A stretch of DNA of 64,000 bases from Pelagibaculum spongiae (GCF_003097315.1 NZ_QDDL01000001.1:744001-808000); one strand, 5' to 3'. Positions 36,501-44,478 are shown, counted from the stretch's first letter. Notes: generated from the letters alone by a model not told the origin. Program-made: numbers and translations.

Positions 36501-37236
36501 GCTGCTGTTGAATACTTTGTGCCAGCTGTTGTTGCTGGTGTTTTAATTGTTGGGTTTGCTCAACCGATAACAGCTGCATGCCTTCGGATTTGGCTTGCAG
36601 GTGCGACAGCGCATTTTCCTGTTGTCTGGTGCCTTCAAACACCTGTTGGGAAATTTCGCTGTAAATTTCGGTACCAGTTAGCTCTTCTAACAGTTCAGCA
36701 CGCTCGTTATCGCTGGCTTGTAAAAACGCAGCAAAACCACCCTGGGCCAATAACATTGATTTGGTGAAACGTTTAAAATCCAGCCCGGTTAAATCGCTAA
36801 CCGCTTTTAATTTATCACTGATTTTATCGGTAATAATTTTATTCTGCTCATCTTCAGTTTCTGCGGTGACTTTAACCAGTTCAACTTTCGGTGGCTGTAA
36901 TTTACCCTCGCTGGCACCGCGTGCTCGCCGCTGGGACCAGAACGCCCGATAACGCTCGACCCGACCTTTATCGCCCGGTACTTCAAATTCAACTTCTGCC
37001 AAAGACTCCGCGGTATGGCGCGTCATTAGCTCATTTTCAGTGGCAGAAACTTTCATGCGTGGCGTTTCGTGATACAGCGCCAGACAGATGGCATCTAATA
37101 GCGAGCTTTTGCCGGCACCGGTAGCGCCGGTAATCGCAAACAAGCCGTTATCAATAAAATCCGGGGCGGTAAAATCAATCTTCCACTCACCTTTTAGCGA
37201 GTTAATATTTTTTAAACGCAGGGAACAAATTTTCAT
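33532..37236 (-). CDS. sbcC: SbcC/Rad50-type ATPase, operon copy 2, glutamine-rich coils
   Basis: 1234 residues with all functional parts: Walker A GATGAGKSSLLDAICLALYH (residues 37 on), zinc hook CPLCGALEHP near residue 610, signature LSGGESFLVSLALALALS, Walker B SLFLDEGFGTLD. It forms the SbcCD complex with the overlapping sbcD. The coiled coils are extraordinarily rich in Gln, with many runs of three to five (for example LQQQQQTKADELKQQQKA), encoded by CAG/CAA. Copy 1 does not show this. The ends are strongly conserved with copy 1 and almost identical to the fragment at 30165-31171. The ATG overlaps the sbcD stop by four bases (ATGA). The frame is intact; whether the Gln-rich coils are stable is unknown. 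Confidence 0.93.
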   Translation of the reverse strand: MKICSLRLKNINSLKGEWKIDFTAPDFIDNGLFAITGATGAGKSSLLDAICLALYHETPRMKVSATENELMTRHTAESLAEVEFEVPGDKGRVERYRAFWSQRRARGASEGKLQPPKVELVKVTAETEDEQNKIITDKISDKLKAVSDLTGLDFKRFTKSMLLAQGGFAAFLQASDNERAELLEELTGTEIYSEISQQVFEGTRQQENALSHLQAKSEGMQLLSVEQTQQLKHQQQQLAQSIQQQQRQQKTLQKQQQWRSQLQEKQQLLQQTTEKHSQALASQQQQQNELNKLQQDLPAQKIQPVYLQLQQYQQQADSQKTQLADKQQQLSSQQQNIESNQQQLSQQETQLQQHLQHQQQTEQLIHNQVLPLDLNIQQQRSVQQQQQTSQQQLQQKQQQLQQQHSDLQQQQQTAQQQQTTIQQWLEEHPWQELSSQLPLWQQQLTQRRQLTGQQADLQQQQQTKADELKQQQKAIQSLSQQLQQSQQTRNSSEKQCKELAEKQAQLLQDYSEAELRQQLQLWQQQRPAVEQLKHIQPQFMTASKKQQQLRGNIQQIQTQLTQTNQQLLACREQYSQQNKNNHQLKLIVDQQRQIADLSQHRAQLQPGSECPLCGALEHPKVSEYAQAKPDAYQQQLAESQQLLEQLKEQGFKLNSDVEAQQREIQQNQQQLTELEQQLASWQTSWQQSSQLLALTIAIFEPQLFADWLEQDADKGSQIQNLLNRLDGLTAELQQQQTDLHQAISLQEKSQHQQAQAEQQKIHLQQRLTELEQKLADQQLQLEQLQQQLSSALAGFGFELPLAEAQQQWLDQLQQQAVQYADQNEQLQQLQKNSDQLQQQCQFAEQQVTEHQQQLTTANAQLAATVAEITELQQQRQQLFADKNPATEKQQLAEKSEQLQQQFTAAQQALQALSQQQSGLQGELQQLQKSAEQTQQQLAEQNTIWQQQLADSGFADVAAFTQALLSDDDRQRLSQLKQQLQQTIDQSVAVKAQAQTALDELSSEPQTELSLDQLTEQLNELEQQLAAAQQQQGQLEADLKRDAEQRSSQQALFEQIDQQRKTLAIWQQLNHLIGSAKGDKFRKYAQGLTLDHLIYLANQQLDRLHARYQLKRRADSALSLEVLDTWQGDSARDTKTLSGGESFLVSLALALALSDLVSHKTRIDSLFLDEGFGTLDPETLEVALNALDNLNASGKMIGVISHVEALKERIPLQIEVRKENGLGYSQLAAEYKVTA

Positions 37237-38600
37237 GCCTGAGCCTCCTTGCTATCTCGCCCTTGATTCTGATCAGACTCACTTTGATCAGACTGCTGCT
37301 GATCAGGTTCGGGCTGTTCCAACTGCTGAACAATTTGCTGGAACAGCTCAGTCAGCGGCTGGATTTGCTGTGTTTCCAGTGCTTCGTCGGCCAGTCGACT
37401 GTTAAATACATCTTCAACTTTTAATTCAGCCAGGGTTTCTTTTTGCTGTTGCTGAAGCGATGTTTCAGTTTTAGCCCGCTTGCGGCGCACTCTTAATATT
37501 TCCAGCGGTAATTGTTCGCTAATTTGCTGGATTTGTTTTTGCAGGTCAGAAATATATTGTTCGGCATCAATCACCACTTCAACCCACGGCTGTAGCGGGT
37601 CAGCTTCTGATTGATCGGCGATCGACTGCAATAGCTCGGGTAGTTCATCTAACGGCGCTTCAATCGACTGCAAACGGCGAAAACGCGGAATAATAACCGG
37701 TTCGATATGCTGTAATTTGCCCTCGGCAAAATCCACCATCAGTATTTGTTTATCGCCACTAGATTTATCTGAACCTGTTTCATCAAAACTCAGCGGTAAT
37801 GGCGAGCCGCTATAACGAATATGCTCACTGCTGGCGACCTTTTGTGGCCGGTGCAAATGGCCCAGTGCAATATAATCGGCCTTGGGAAAACGCTTGGCAG
37901 GAAATGCTTCTAAAGTACCGATATAAATCTCGCGCACCGATTCAGATAATTGCCCGCCAACACAGGTCATATGGCCGGTGGCAAGAATCGGCAAGTCGGC
38001 AGATTCTTTTAACAGCTGCTGGCGTTGCTGGGCCAGTTCAAACAAATCTGCATAATGTTCGGTCATGGCAAACATTAATTGCTGCTGCTTCTCTTCGGCA
38101 CTGTCACCGGCGCGGCTGTGTAATAAATCTCGCTGACGCAGAAAAGGCACCCCACACAAAATACCGGCGGGTTCACCGGCGCGGTTTTTCAAGGTCACCA
38201 ATTGTTTTGATAGATCATCCTGGGCAGTGCCAATCACCGTGGCATTCAAACAAGCCAAGAGCTCACGCGATTCATGCAAGGTGGCGACCGAATCATGATT
38301 GCCACCGAGCACCACCAGTTGACAGCCAATTTGGCTCAGCGCAACCACAAACTGGTTATAACGGGTTCTGGCATAGCTTGGCGGAGTGCCGGTATCAAAA
38401 ATATCACCGGCAATAATCAAGGCATCTACCTGATATTGCTCGACGTGACTAAGTAGCCAGTCAATAAACGCAGCGTGTTCAGCGTCTCGGCTCTTGCCAA
38501 AGAAATGCTGGCCAAGGTGCCAATCAGAAGTATGCAGAATGCGCAGTTGCGGTGAGTCGCTCTGTGTTGTGCCCAAGAGGTTTGCCAGCTGAAGAATCAT
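37233..38600 (-). CDS. sbcD: SbcD/Mre11-type exonuclease subunit, operon copy 2
   Basis: Calcineurin-like nuclease partner of SbcC: LRILHTSDWHLGQHFFGKSR, LIIAGDIFDTGTPPSYART, LVVLGGNHDSVATLHESREL, KADYIALGHLHRPQK and YSGSPLPLSFDE are all present. The C-terminal 30 residues are Gln/Asp/Ser-rich (LEQPEPDQQQSDQSESDQNQ), absent from copy 1. I start at the ATG at 38600 (MILQLANLLGTTQSDSPQLR); a TTG directly before it opens the frame. No strong ribosome site is visible. The first 30 codons plus about 80 bases upstream are duplicated at 40084-40255. Coupled to sbcC by a four-base overlap. Confidence 0.92.
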   Translation of the reverse strand: MILQLANLLGTTQSDSPQLRILHTSDWHLGQHFFGKSRDAEHAAFIDWLLSHVEQYQVDALIIAGDIFDTGTPPSYARTRYNQFVVALSQIGCQLVVLGGNHDSVATLHESRELLACLNATVIGTAQDDLSKQLVTLKNRAGEPAGILCGVPFLRQRDLLHSRAGDSAEEKQQQLMFAMTEHYADLFELAQQRQQLLKESADLPILATGHMTCVGGQLSESVREIYIGTLEAFPAKRFPKADYIALGHLHRPQKVASSEHIRYSGSPLPLSFDETGSDKSSGDKQILMVDFAEGKLQHIEPVIIPRFRRLQSIEAPLDELPELLQSIADQSEADPLQPWVEVVIDAEQYISDLQKQIQQISEQLPLEILRVRRKRAKTETSLQQQQKETLAELKVEDVFNSRLADEALETQQIQPLTELFQQIVQQLEQPEPDQQQSDQSESDQNQGRDSKEAQA

Positions 38601-39221
38601 CAATGGCGGCGATTATATCAGTAGCGAATCAATATTTGGCAGAGATTGTTGGCAAAACGGATTGGCATAATTGCACGAGTCAGAGCTGAAAACTAAATCC
38701 TGACAAGGATTGATACTTTAGTTGCTTTAATTCAGGTTAGTAATTACTTTGGTTGGATTTAACAAAATCGCCTGCGAGACAGATCACGGTAAGTCCCGCA
38801 AGTAAAATCAGATATGGAGTATGGCCCTATCTGCAAGGCCTTTGAAACTAGAAGATCGCAGGGAAACTGAAGGCATCAAAAACTTATAACCTCACAGTCT
38901 GAATTTTCTTATTTAGCTTTATAGTTTTCATGATAATTAGAATCTAATAATTTAGGGCTCACTCTTTTAGATCTTTCGATATTAGGTGTCAATAATTTAG
39001 AACTCACTCTTTTAGATCTTTCGATATTAGGTATCAATAATTTAATGCAATACCGTTATTTTATTTAAATCTTAACCATATCACTCACAACCCAGACTGT
39101 CTCTGGCTTTCGCTATTAAGTGCTAACTGTTTAGCAGCTTTAACTAGAAGACATGAAAATCCAATGAAAAATTATTAGATTAAGGTAGAAAAAGAAGCTC
39201 TGAAAAGAAGTCGGAGCATTT
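38601..39221. other. Gene-free region with 45-bp tandem repeats
   Basis: No gene. 38946-39044 contains the tandem repeat described separately. The bases next to sbcD (38601-38690) share similarity with those upstream of the sbcD fragment at 40174-40255. Confidence 0.45.
38946..39044. repeat. 45-bp tandem repeat, two units plus partial third
   Basis: AATAATTTAG recurs at 38946 and 38991, and AATAATTTA at 39036. The units share CTCACTCTTTTAGATCTTTC and GATATTAGGT-TC, with few differences. There are no intervening unique spacers, so this is not a CRISPR array. Confidence 0.85.
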
Positions 39222-39893
39222 ATGCCGTTTAACATGCCATATAAAAAATCATACGCCGCAGGAGATTTGATTTATGGGTTGTCTGAACCAAGACAAGATT
39301 ACAGAACTAAAAACCCCGCATTTATATTAGCAAAACCAAGAGCAACGCCGTGCACAATTGATCAATACTCCTTGACAACAGTGGAGCGACAGCTTGTTGA
39401 TGATGGGCGACGGCTGACTATTCCAGATTCGGAATATTTTCATGACTGCATCAAAAACCATGATAAATATAGTAATACTTTTAATGCGCCTGGCTTTGCA
39501 GTGGGGGGCGCTAACGTCATTCACCAACCCGTTGATACAGGGAGAAAATGCAAAGGAGGCCTGTATTGGGTTACTTCAAGCATGAACGATTTAGGTAAAT
39601 CGATTCATTTTGTTTTGGATGGAATTGACTTTGCCCCTGTTGTATCAAAAATCAACCCTAGCACTAATGAACCATTTAAAAATTCAAGATCCCCATTTTA
39701 TACAGGAATTGAATTACGCTGGGTTTATCGAAATCGCTTTCGAGAAGAGGTTTACAGATCCATTCAGTTCTGGATTAATGGTAGCCCCTGCCCTCCACCA
39801 TGGGAGGCAGGATTTAAAAATGCCACGGGTGTTGATTATGATCCGGTAGAGATGTGGAGTACTTATAAGCCTCGTTCTTTGATGGCTGCTTAA
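39222..39893 (+). CDS. Protein of unknown function (223 residues)
   Basis: Intact frame with GGAG about seven bases before the ATG. No family recognised and no signal peptide or membrane segment. Composition is polar with many Pro, Tyr and Trp. Notable patches are MPYKKSYAAGDLIYGLSEPR, GRKCKGGLYWVTSSMNDLGK, FYTGIELRWVYRNRFREEVY and FWINGSPCPPPWEAGFKN. The repeated Tyr/Trp-Arg patches suggest a beta-rich fold, which is only an impression. It is the only plus-strand gene within the sbcDC island, located between sbcDC copy 2 and the sbcD 5' fragment, and is flanked by repeats. It could be cargo of whatever event duplicated sbcDC. Confidence 0.5.
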   Translation: MPFNMPYKKSYAAGDLIYGLSEPRQDYRTKNPAFILAKPRATPCTIDQYSLTTVERQLVDDGRRLTIPDSEYFHDCIKNHDKYSNTFNAPGFAVGGANVIHQPVDTGRKCKGGLYWVTSSMNDLGKSIHFVLDGIDFAPVVSKINPSTNEPFKNSRSPFYTGIELRWVYRNRFREEVYRSIQFWINGSPCPPPWEAGFKNATGVDYDPVEMWSTYKPRSLMAA

Positions 39894-40518
39894 TTCATTA
39901 AGCAAACTTTAATATAAGAATTCAATTGGTTTATATCGCCACCCATATTGTTTATATTCTAATAAAATATTTCGATTTCTTTTTCGGTTGTAAGTAGCAG
40001 ACTTCTTACAGCCGCTAAAGTTTATAATATCGGCGCTTGAAACATTGTCTTTTCAAGATCATACCATTCTATTTAACCTGAAAGCCAAGATGCCAGTCAG
40101 CGGTGTAAATAATGCGAAGTTGCAGTGAGTCGCTCTGTGTTGTGCCCAAGAGGTTTGCTAGCTGAAGAATCATCAATGGCGGCGATTATATCAGCAGCAA
40201 GCGCAGATCTGGCAGAGATTATTGGCAAGTCAGTTTAAGGGCATTGCAATTGGCTAGAGCAGATCCAGTGATTTATGCCAGCAGTGCGTCAAAATCTGGC
40301 AAAGGTGTTGGCAAGCCCACCTAGGTGTATTGCTATTAGGCTAGAACAGACTCAATGGTTCACATCAGACCATAATTTGATAATTACAAATAATTGCCTC
40401 ACGAATGCGCTATTTACCTCGCCATAGATAACAGAAGATCATCAGGCCGTGACAAGTATCGCAACTTTGAGCAGAGCAGTTTCTAAGCTTAACTTGATCA
40501 CTTTTTGGGACACAGATA
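39894..40518. other. Gene-free region with an sbcD 5' fragment and degenerate tandem repeat
   Basis: Contains the sbcD remnant (40084-40173) and its upstream sequence, followed by a two-unit degenerate repeat with about 87-bp spacing (ATCTGGCA at 40207 and 40294, with TTGGCAAG and GGCTAGA words following each). Confidence 0.5.
40084..40173 (-). pseudogene. 5' fragment of sbcD (first 30 codons)
   Basis: On the minus strand it reads MILQLANLLGTTQSDSLQLR then IIYTADWHLG, against the copy 2 sequence MILQLANLLGTTQSDSPQLR then ILHTSDWHLG. Homology stops right after the HLG of the first metal-binding motif, and the frame closes soon after. Upstream similarity continues to about 40255. Several substitutions show that this remnant is older or more freely evolving than the sbcC 3' fragment. 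Confidence 0.82.
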
Positions 40519-42033
40519 ATGAAACGGATTTCCAACATCACCAATCTTCCTTTGGTTATAGTTTTTAGCTTGCTGCTATCGGGCTGCCTTAACAACGGCA
40601 ATGACATTCCCATTGTCTCTATGCCCTCTCAAGGCCAGGTAATCGCCAGGGCAGACAATATCGAGCTGCAATTTGGTAATTCCATATTAACTGGCAGTGT
40701 TGAAATTTCCGGTGAGCTACAAGCTGAAGCAGCAGCCTTTAGCATGGCATCCAGAGAAATGTCTGACGATACGATTATTATTTCACCTGCAACCAGTTGG
40801 TCTGTTGGAGGAGATAGAAAACTGGTAATCAGTGCCAAGGATGTTTCAGGCAACGCTTCAAAAATAACCTTATCGATAAATATTCTTTTAGTTGTAAATA
40901 ATCAACAAGCGGCAAGCGTAGTTATTGGCCAAGATGACTTTGTCAGCGCTAACTATTTATCATCCACATTAAATGGAACACATGACGCCCGTTCGGTGGA
41001 TACATCTTATGGCAACCCGCTATTTTTTAACAACTACCTTTATTTACCTGATTATGAAGGTGATCGTGTTTTAATCTTTGATGGCATCCCAACCAGCAAC
41101 TCTGCTTTGGCCAGCGCAGTGCTCGGTCAATCTGACTTTGATGAAAGCTATCACGGTTCGGGCGCTGCCGATTTTGATGGGCCACAACAAATCGCTAGCT
41201 CTGGCACACAGTTTTTTATTGTTGATTACGAAAATCATCGAGTAGTAGTATATAACCAACAACCACTTACAACCGATGCATCAGCTGATCTTGTATTAGG
41301 ACAAAGTAGTTTTGGTCCAAACAATAGTAGCTGTGCCGCCAGCACCCTTGATGATCCAGAGTCTGTCTTCGCCACTGAAAATCTTTTATTTGTTGCAGAT
41401 GCAGACAACCACCGGGTTTTAATTTGGAATTTACCCATCACTCAAAATGGCCAGCCCGCCAACCTAGTATTAGGTCAGGTAGACTTTACCCACTGTGATT
41501 TAAATACTGGCGAAGATAATGTTAATCGCCGTGGTATGTCCAACCCAACAGCGGTCTGGAGCGATGGAAATAGAATTGTTGTACTGGATACTTATAACAA
41601 TCGAGCTTTAATCTGGAATAAATTTCCTACCCAGAACAATCAGGCTGCCGACCTAGTATTAGGCCAAGAAAATTTTACCGATAACGATGCCAACACAGGA
41701 ATTTCTGGTGCCGTGATTAATGGCAAAGTATTAAGTGATCCTTACAATGGGTTGGACTCTAACGGTTTGCAGCTATGTATTGCTGACAAAGACAATAATC
41801 GAGTGCTTATCTGGAATGAATTCCCAACCAGTAATTTTCAGGCTGCAGATAGAGTGCTTGGGCAGCAAGACCTGACTCTATCGACGCTTAACGATGCTAA
41901 TGGTGATTCAACCGATGATACAACACCTTCAGCTCAAACATTGAACGAACCGAAAGGTTGTTATTTTTCTAATGATAAATTATTGGTAAACGATATGGCT
42001 AATAGCCGCTGGTTAATTTACCAATCCCAGTAG
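40519..42033 (+). CDS. NHL-repeat beta-propeller lipoprotein
   Basis: 504 residues. The signal peptide ends in lipobox LLLSGC (MKRISNITNLPLVIVFSLLL then SGCLNNG), so it is a predicted lipoprotein. Residues 30-130 form an Ig-like region (ASREMSDDTIIISPATSWSV, LVISAKDVSGNASKIT). The remainder is a propeller built of repeats with (A/V)D-x-(D/E)-N-(H/N)-R-(V/A)-L-I-W-N, such as FVADADNHRVLIWNLP, VLDTYNNRALIWNKFP and IADKDNNRVLIWNEFP, alternating with A-(D/N)-(L/R)-VLGQ-x-(D/N)-F. These are NHL-type blades, often involved in binding proteins or polysaccharides. No enzymatic motif is seen. It is a single gene with no partner; envelope-located binding protein is the best description. Confidence 0.8.
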   Translation: MKRISNITNLPLVIVFSLLLSGCLNNGNDIPIVSMPSQGQVIARADNIELQFGNSILTGSVEISGELQAEAAAFSMASREMSDDTIIISPATSWSVGGDRKLVISAKDVSGNASKITLSINILLVVNNQQAASVVIGQDDFVSANYLSSTLNGTHDARSVDTSYGNPLFFNNYLYLPDYEGDRVLIFDGIPTSNSALASAVLGQSDFDESYHGSGAADFDGPQQIASSGTQFFIVDYENHRVVVYNQQPLTTDASADLVLGQSSFGPNNSSCAASTLDDPESVFATENLLFVADADNHRVLIWNLPITQNGQPANLVLGQVDFTHCDLNTGEDNVNRRGMSNPTAVWSDGNRIVVLDTYNNRALIWNKFPTQNNQAADLVLGQENFTDNDANTGISGAVINGKVLSDPYNGLDSNGLQLCIADKDNNRVLIWNEFPTSNFQAADRVLGQQDLTLSTLNDANGDSTDDTTPSAQTLNEPKGCYFSNDKLLVNDMANSRWLIYQSQ

Positions 42034-42070
42034 ACTTTCGATATCTGCTGCTGTTTTCAGCAGCAGATAG

Positions 42071-42685
42071 TTATAAAAAATTATTTTTTTCTGTAATTAT
42101 TTCCAACCGCTTAATCCATAATATTTCACAGGCCATATCGCCTTTATCTGTTCGACTTAAACTACTGGCAGCAGACCAGAACAACGTATCAACTTCGATC
42201 AGTTGACCCTCCATTTCAATAATATCACCGACCGTGATTTTCTTCAGAATTTTAGCAACTTGCTCGTTAGCCGGCACAACATGCATGTTGGCATACAGCT
42301 CGGTAAAATTAATTCTTAGTTTGCTGAGCTTTTTTGGGTAACGAATAAACATCTTTCGATCTTTCTGAACAAAACTAAAATTGTTTAATAACTTACTATC
42401 TGACAGCTCGCCCCAAGTCAGCCCTAAATCTACCGGCAGTAATGACGCCATTTGGTCTTGGTAATCATCTTTCTTAGCAACCACGAGTGCCGTCACGCTT
42501 AGATCAGCCAACGGATTTATTTTATGCGAGCCATACGAAAATGGCTTGGCAGAAGTCGCAGTCTGTAATGGCTTTCCTGGCACTAATATACCGTCAGCAT
42601 GCTCAATAATAGCTGACGGATTTATTATTTGATGTACAAAGAAAGCAATAGCTGCGATTGCTAATAATCCTTTGAATAATCTCAT
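42071..42685 (-). CDS. Membrane-anchored protein of unknown function, paralogue of 43545-44129
   Basis: About 204 residues with one N-terminal membrane segment (MRLFKGLLAIAAIAFFVHQI). It is clearly paralogous to the next minus-strand gene: both have (I/A)L-VPG/LVAES, KPFSYGSHKI-PLA-(L/F)S, A-VL, LPVDLGLTWGELSD, NMHVVPAN, GDIIEMEGQLIEV and SSLSRTDKGDMACEILWIK-like segments. I have seen this NMH-VP and SLSR-D-G-ACE pattern in uncharacterised proteobacterial proteins without an assigned function. I prefer the ATG at 42685; an upstream ATG at 42703 adds six residues. A single-pass inner-membrane protein with a periplasmic domain is inferred. Confidence 0.65.
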   Translation of the reverse strand: MRLFKGLLAIAAIAFFVHQIINPSAIIEHADGILVPGKPLQTATSAKPFSYGSHKINPLADLSVTALVVAKKDDYQDQMASLLPVDLGLTWGELSDSKLLNNFSFVQKDRKMFIRYPKKLSKLRINFTELYANMHVVPANEQVAKILKKITVGDIIEMEGQLIEVDTLFWSAASSLSRTDKGDMACEILWIKRLEIITEKNNFL

Positions 42686-42703
42686 ACTTCTCAGACCTAA
42701 CAT

Positions 42704-43544
42704 TAACTAAATAATATGTTATTAAAGTTACTACAAATTAACTGGCACTTGCTCACATAAAGAATACAATACTGACCAACTGCTTTAGTTTTATGACAGA
42801 TACTGGTTTAAATATAATCATTTACCCGTAAATTAATAGACCAGTAAACCACGACAAATAGATCTACCTTGCCGCCCACAGGCTTACTCAGACTATGGAA
42901 ATCGGCTGATATCAAAACAAACCTTTTATTTTAACACCAAGATTTGGTGAGGCTAAAAACATTTACAACATTCTTTAATTGAAGGTCGTGAAATATAAGG
43001 GCTGCGGAATTAAATAATACACCGGCTGCTAATTATTCAGCTTTACCTGTGAAGATGTGGGAAAATTTTAGAGTTTTGTTCTCCCTGCTTATGGATACCC
43101 GCCTTCCATGGCGAGCATGACGGAGTAGCTAATGAAGCGCTGTAGTCTACAACATACTCCGAGCCGTCATTCCGGAAAGGAAGTGTATAGATGCACGGAT
43201 TAGGGCGACGCAGGATGCCAAAGCCGAGAAGCCGGAATCTATGTGCCAGGGATGGTAGCTCCGCTCCAGAAAAATCATTTCAAAAATTGAAACCGTTTAA
43301 GCAATTTAAAATTTCTTCGACCCTAATAACATCCCGTTTCCCGAAGTACCTAACCTTAAGCTGTAGGTAAGTTTATAAGCCTTCGGCGCAATCAAACATT
43401 TTTAGTGCTTCTCGCTAGACGTCTAATTTCGCTACGTGATCCACACGAAAATGGGAAATACCGAAAAATGTATGGAACATTTTCGATCTCATCAAACCTT
43501 GTATCTACAATATCCTAGAGCATTTTAAATTCCTGATCCCCTAA
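42704..43544. other. Gene-free spacer rich in palindromic repeats
   Basis: No supported gene in about 840 bases. 42878-42890 carries CCCACAGGCTTAC, part of the dispersed repeat seen at 44380-44405. 43090-43270 holds GCATGACGG, GTCATTCCGG and CCGGAATC words of the proteobacterial intergenic palindrome type. 43355-43400 (TTATAAGCCTTCGGCGCAAT) is another possible remnant of the dispersed repeat. Confidence 0.45.
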
Positions 43545-44129
43545 TTATAAAACTGATACCTCCTTTACAAAAAACAGCTCACAGGCACCATTGCCGGTAT
43601 CGTCTCGACTCAAACTACTGCGCCACTTCCAGCCATTAGATTTATTCGCTTCAATCAACAATCCTCGCAGTTGAATAATATCGCCCTTACGGACGTCTTT
43701 TAACTGATTAGCAATATAGTCATCCACCGGCACCATATGCATATTGCTGCTGCTTTGGATAATTTGTCGATTGCTTATTGGCGGCTGGTTTTGCCATGAC
43801 CAAAAATAGAAACGACCGCTTTGTGAGATGCTCAGCTGATCGATTACTTGATTATCTGACATTGCGCCCCAGCCAAGCGCCAAATCAATCGGTGCTAAAT
43901 CTGCCCCGGCATCTAGTGAATAATTTTCTCGTGACAGAACTCTTGCCGACAGAGAGAATTCAGCCAATGGCGCTATCTGGTAGCTCTTAAATTGAAAGGG
44001 CTGCACACTGGTCGATTGCTGGTAAGGGGACTCTGCAACCAATACACCCGGAGCATGCAGCACTTCTCGTGAATTCCACCATTGGTAAAACCCAAATAGC
44101 ACTAACCCTATCACCAACCATTTTTTCAT
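43545..44129 (-). CDS. Membrane-anchored protein of unknown function, paralogue of 42071-42685
   Basis: 194 residues with an N-terminal anchor (MKKWLVIGLVLFGFYQWW) and the family segments FQFKSYQIAPLAEFSLSARV, LAPIDLALGWGAMSD, SSNMHMVPVDDYIANQLKDV, RKGDIIQLRGLLIEAN, WKWRSSLSRDDTGNGACELF. The paralogue 42071-42685 shares these in the same order, so the pair arose by duplication. They are now separated by about 860 bases of repeat-rich spacer. GGAAA before the ATG is a plausible ribosome site. Function unknown; the GDII-L-G-L-E stretch resembles a small beta-barrel, which is only suggestive. Confidence 0.7.
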   Translation of the reverse strand: MKKWLVIGLVLFGFYQWWNSREVLHAPGVLVAESPYQQSTSVQPFQFKSYQIAPLAEFSLSARVLSRENYSLDAGADLAPIDLALGWGAMSDNQVIDQLSISQSGRFYFWSWQNQPPISNRQIIQSSSNMHMVPVDDYIANQLKDVRKGDIIQLRGLLIEANKSNGWKWRSSLSRDDTGNGACELFFVKEVSVL

Positions 44130-44478
44130 ATTATTTTCCAGGTCGTTAATGTTTTAGATTAATGAGAGTCCGTATTAAATCATAGCTTTTGGATAGCTTT
44201 AATTTTACTCACCCTCAACTCCATCGGGTTATTTCTATTAATCGTTGCGTAAGTATTCGCAGAATACGATACCTTACTTCAAGCGATTACTGGGTGCGTA
44301 TTAAGGCTTACCTAACCTACTTTTTAGTTCGGTATTAATTTAAACACTAGAGTCTTATTAATTAAAAACAATTGGTTTTCGTAACCTGGGTAAACCTGTG
44401 GGCGCAACCGGGGTTATACACGCCATATCTGTCAAATAATGCAAGAACCAATACAAGAACTAATGCAACGATTAATAC
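44130..44478. other. Spacer between the paralogue and topB, mostly a dispersed repeat
   Basis: 44231-44395 is the inverted partner of the repeat at 3551-3725. No gene is supported here. Confidence 0.5.
44231..44395 (+). repeat. Dispersed intergenic repeat, copy 2
   Basis: Contains TATTAATCGTTGCGTAAGTA, TGGGTGCGTATTAAGGCTTA, CCTAACCTAC, TTCGGTATTAATTTAAA and AAACAATTGGTTTTCGTAAC. The reverse complement aligns with 3551-3725. Further fragments with AAACCTGTGGGCG extend to about 44410 and resemble 4983-4996. Confidence 0.7.

Noticed and set aside
33888-37124. Plus-strand frames antisense to sbcC copy 2 and other shadow frames
   Set aside because: They arise from the CAG-rich composition of the opposite strand and have no independent coding support.
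38946-39044. CRISPR array
   Set aside because: The repeats are contiguous without unique spacers, and no cas genes are present.
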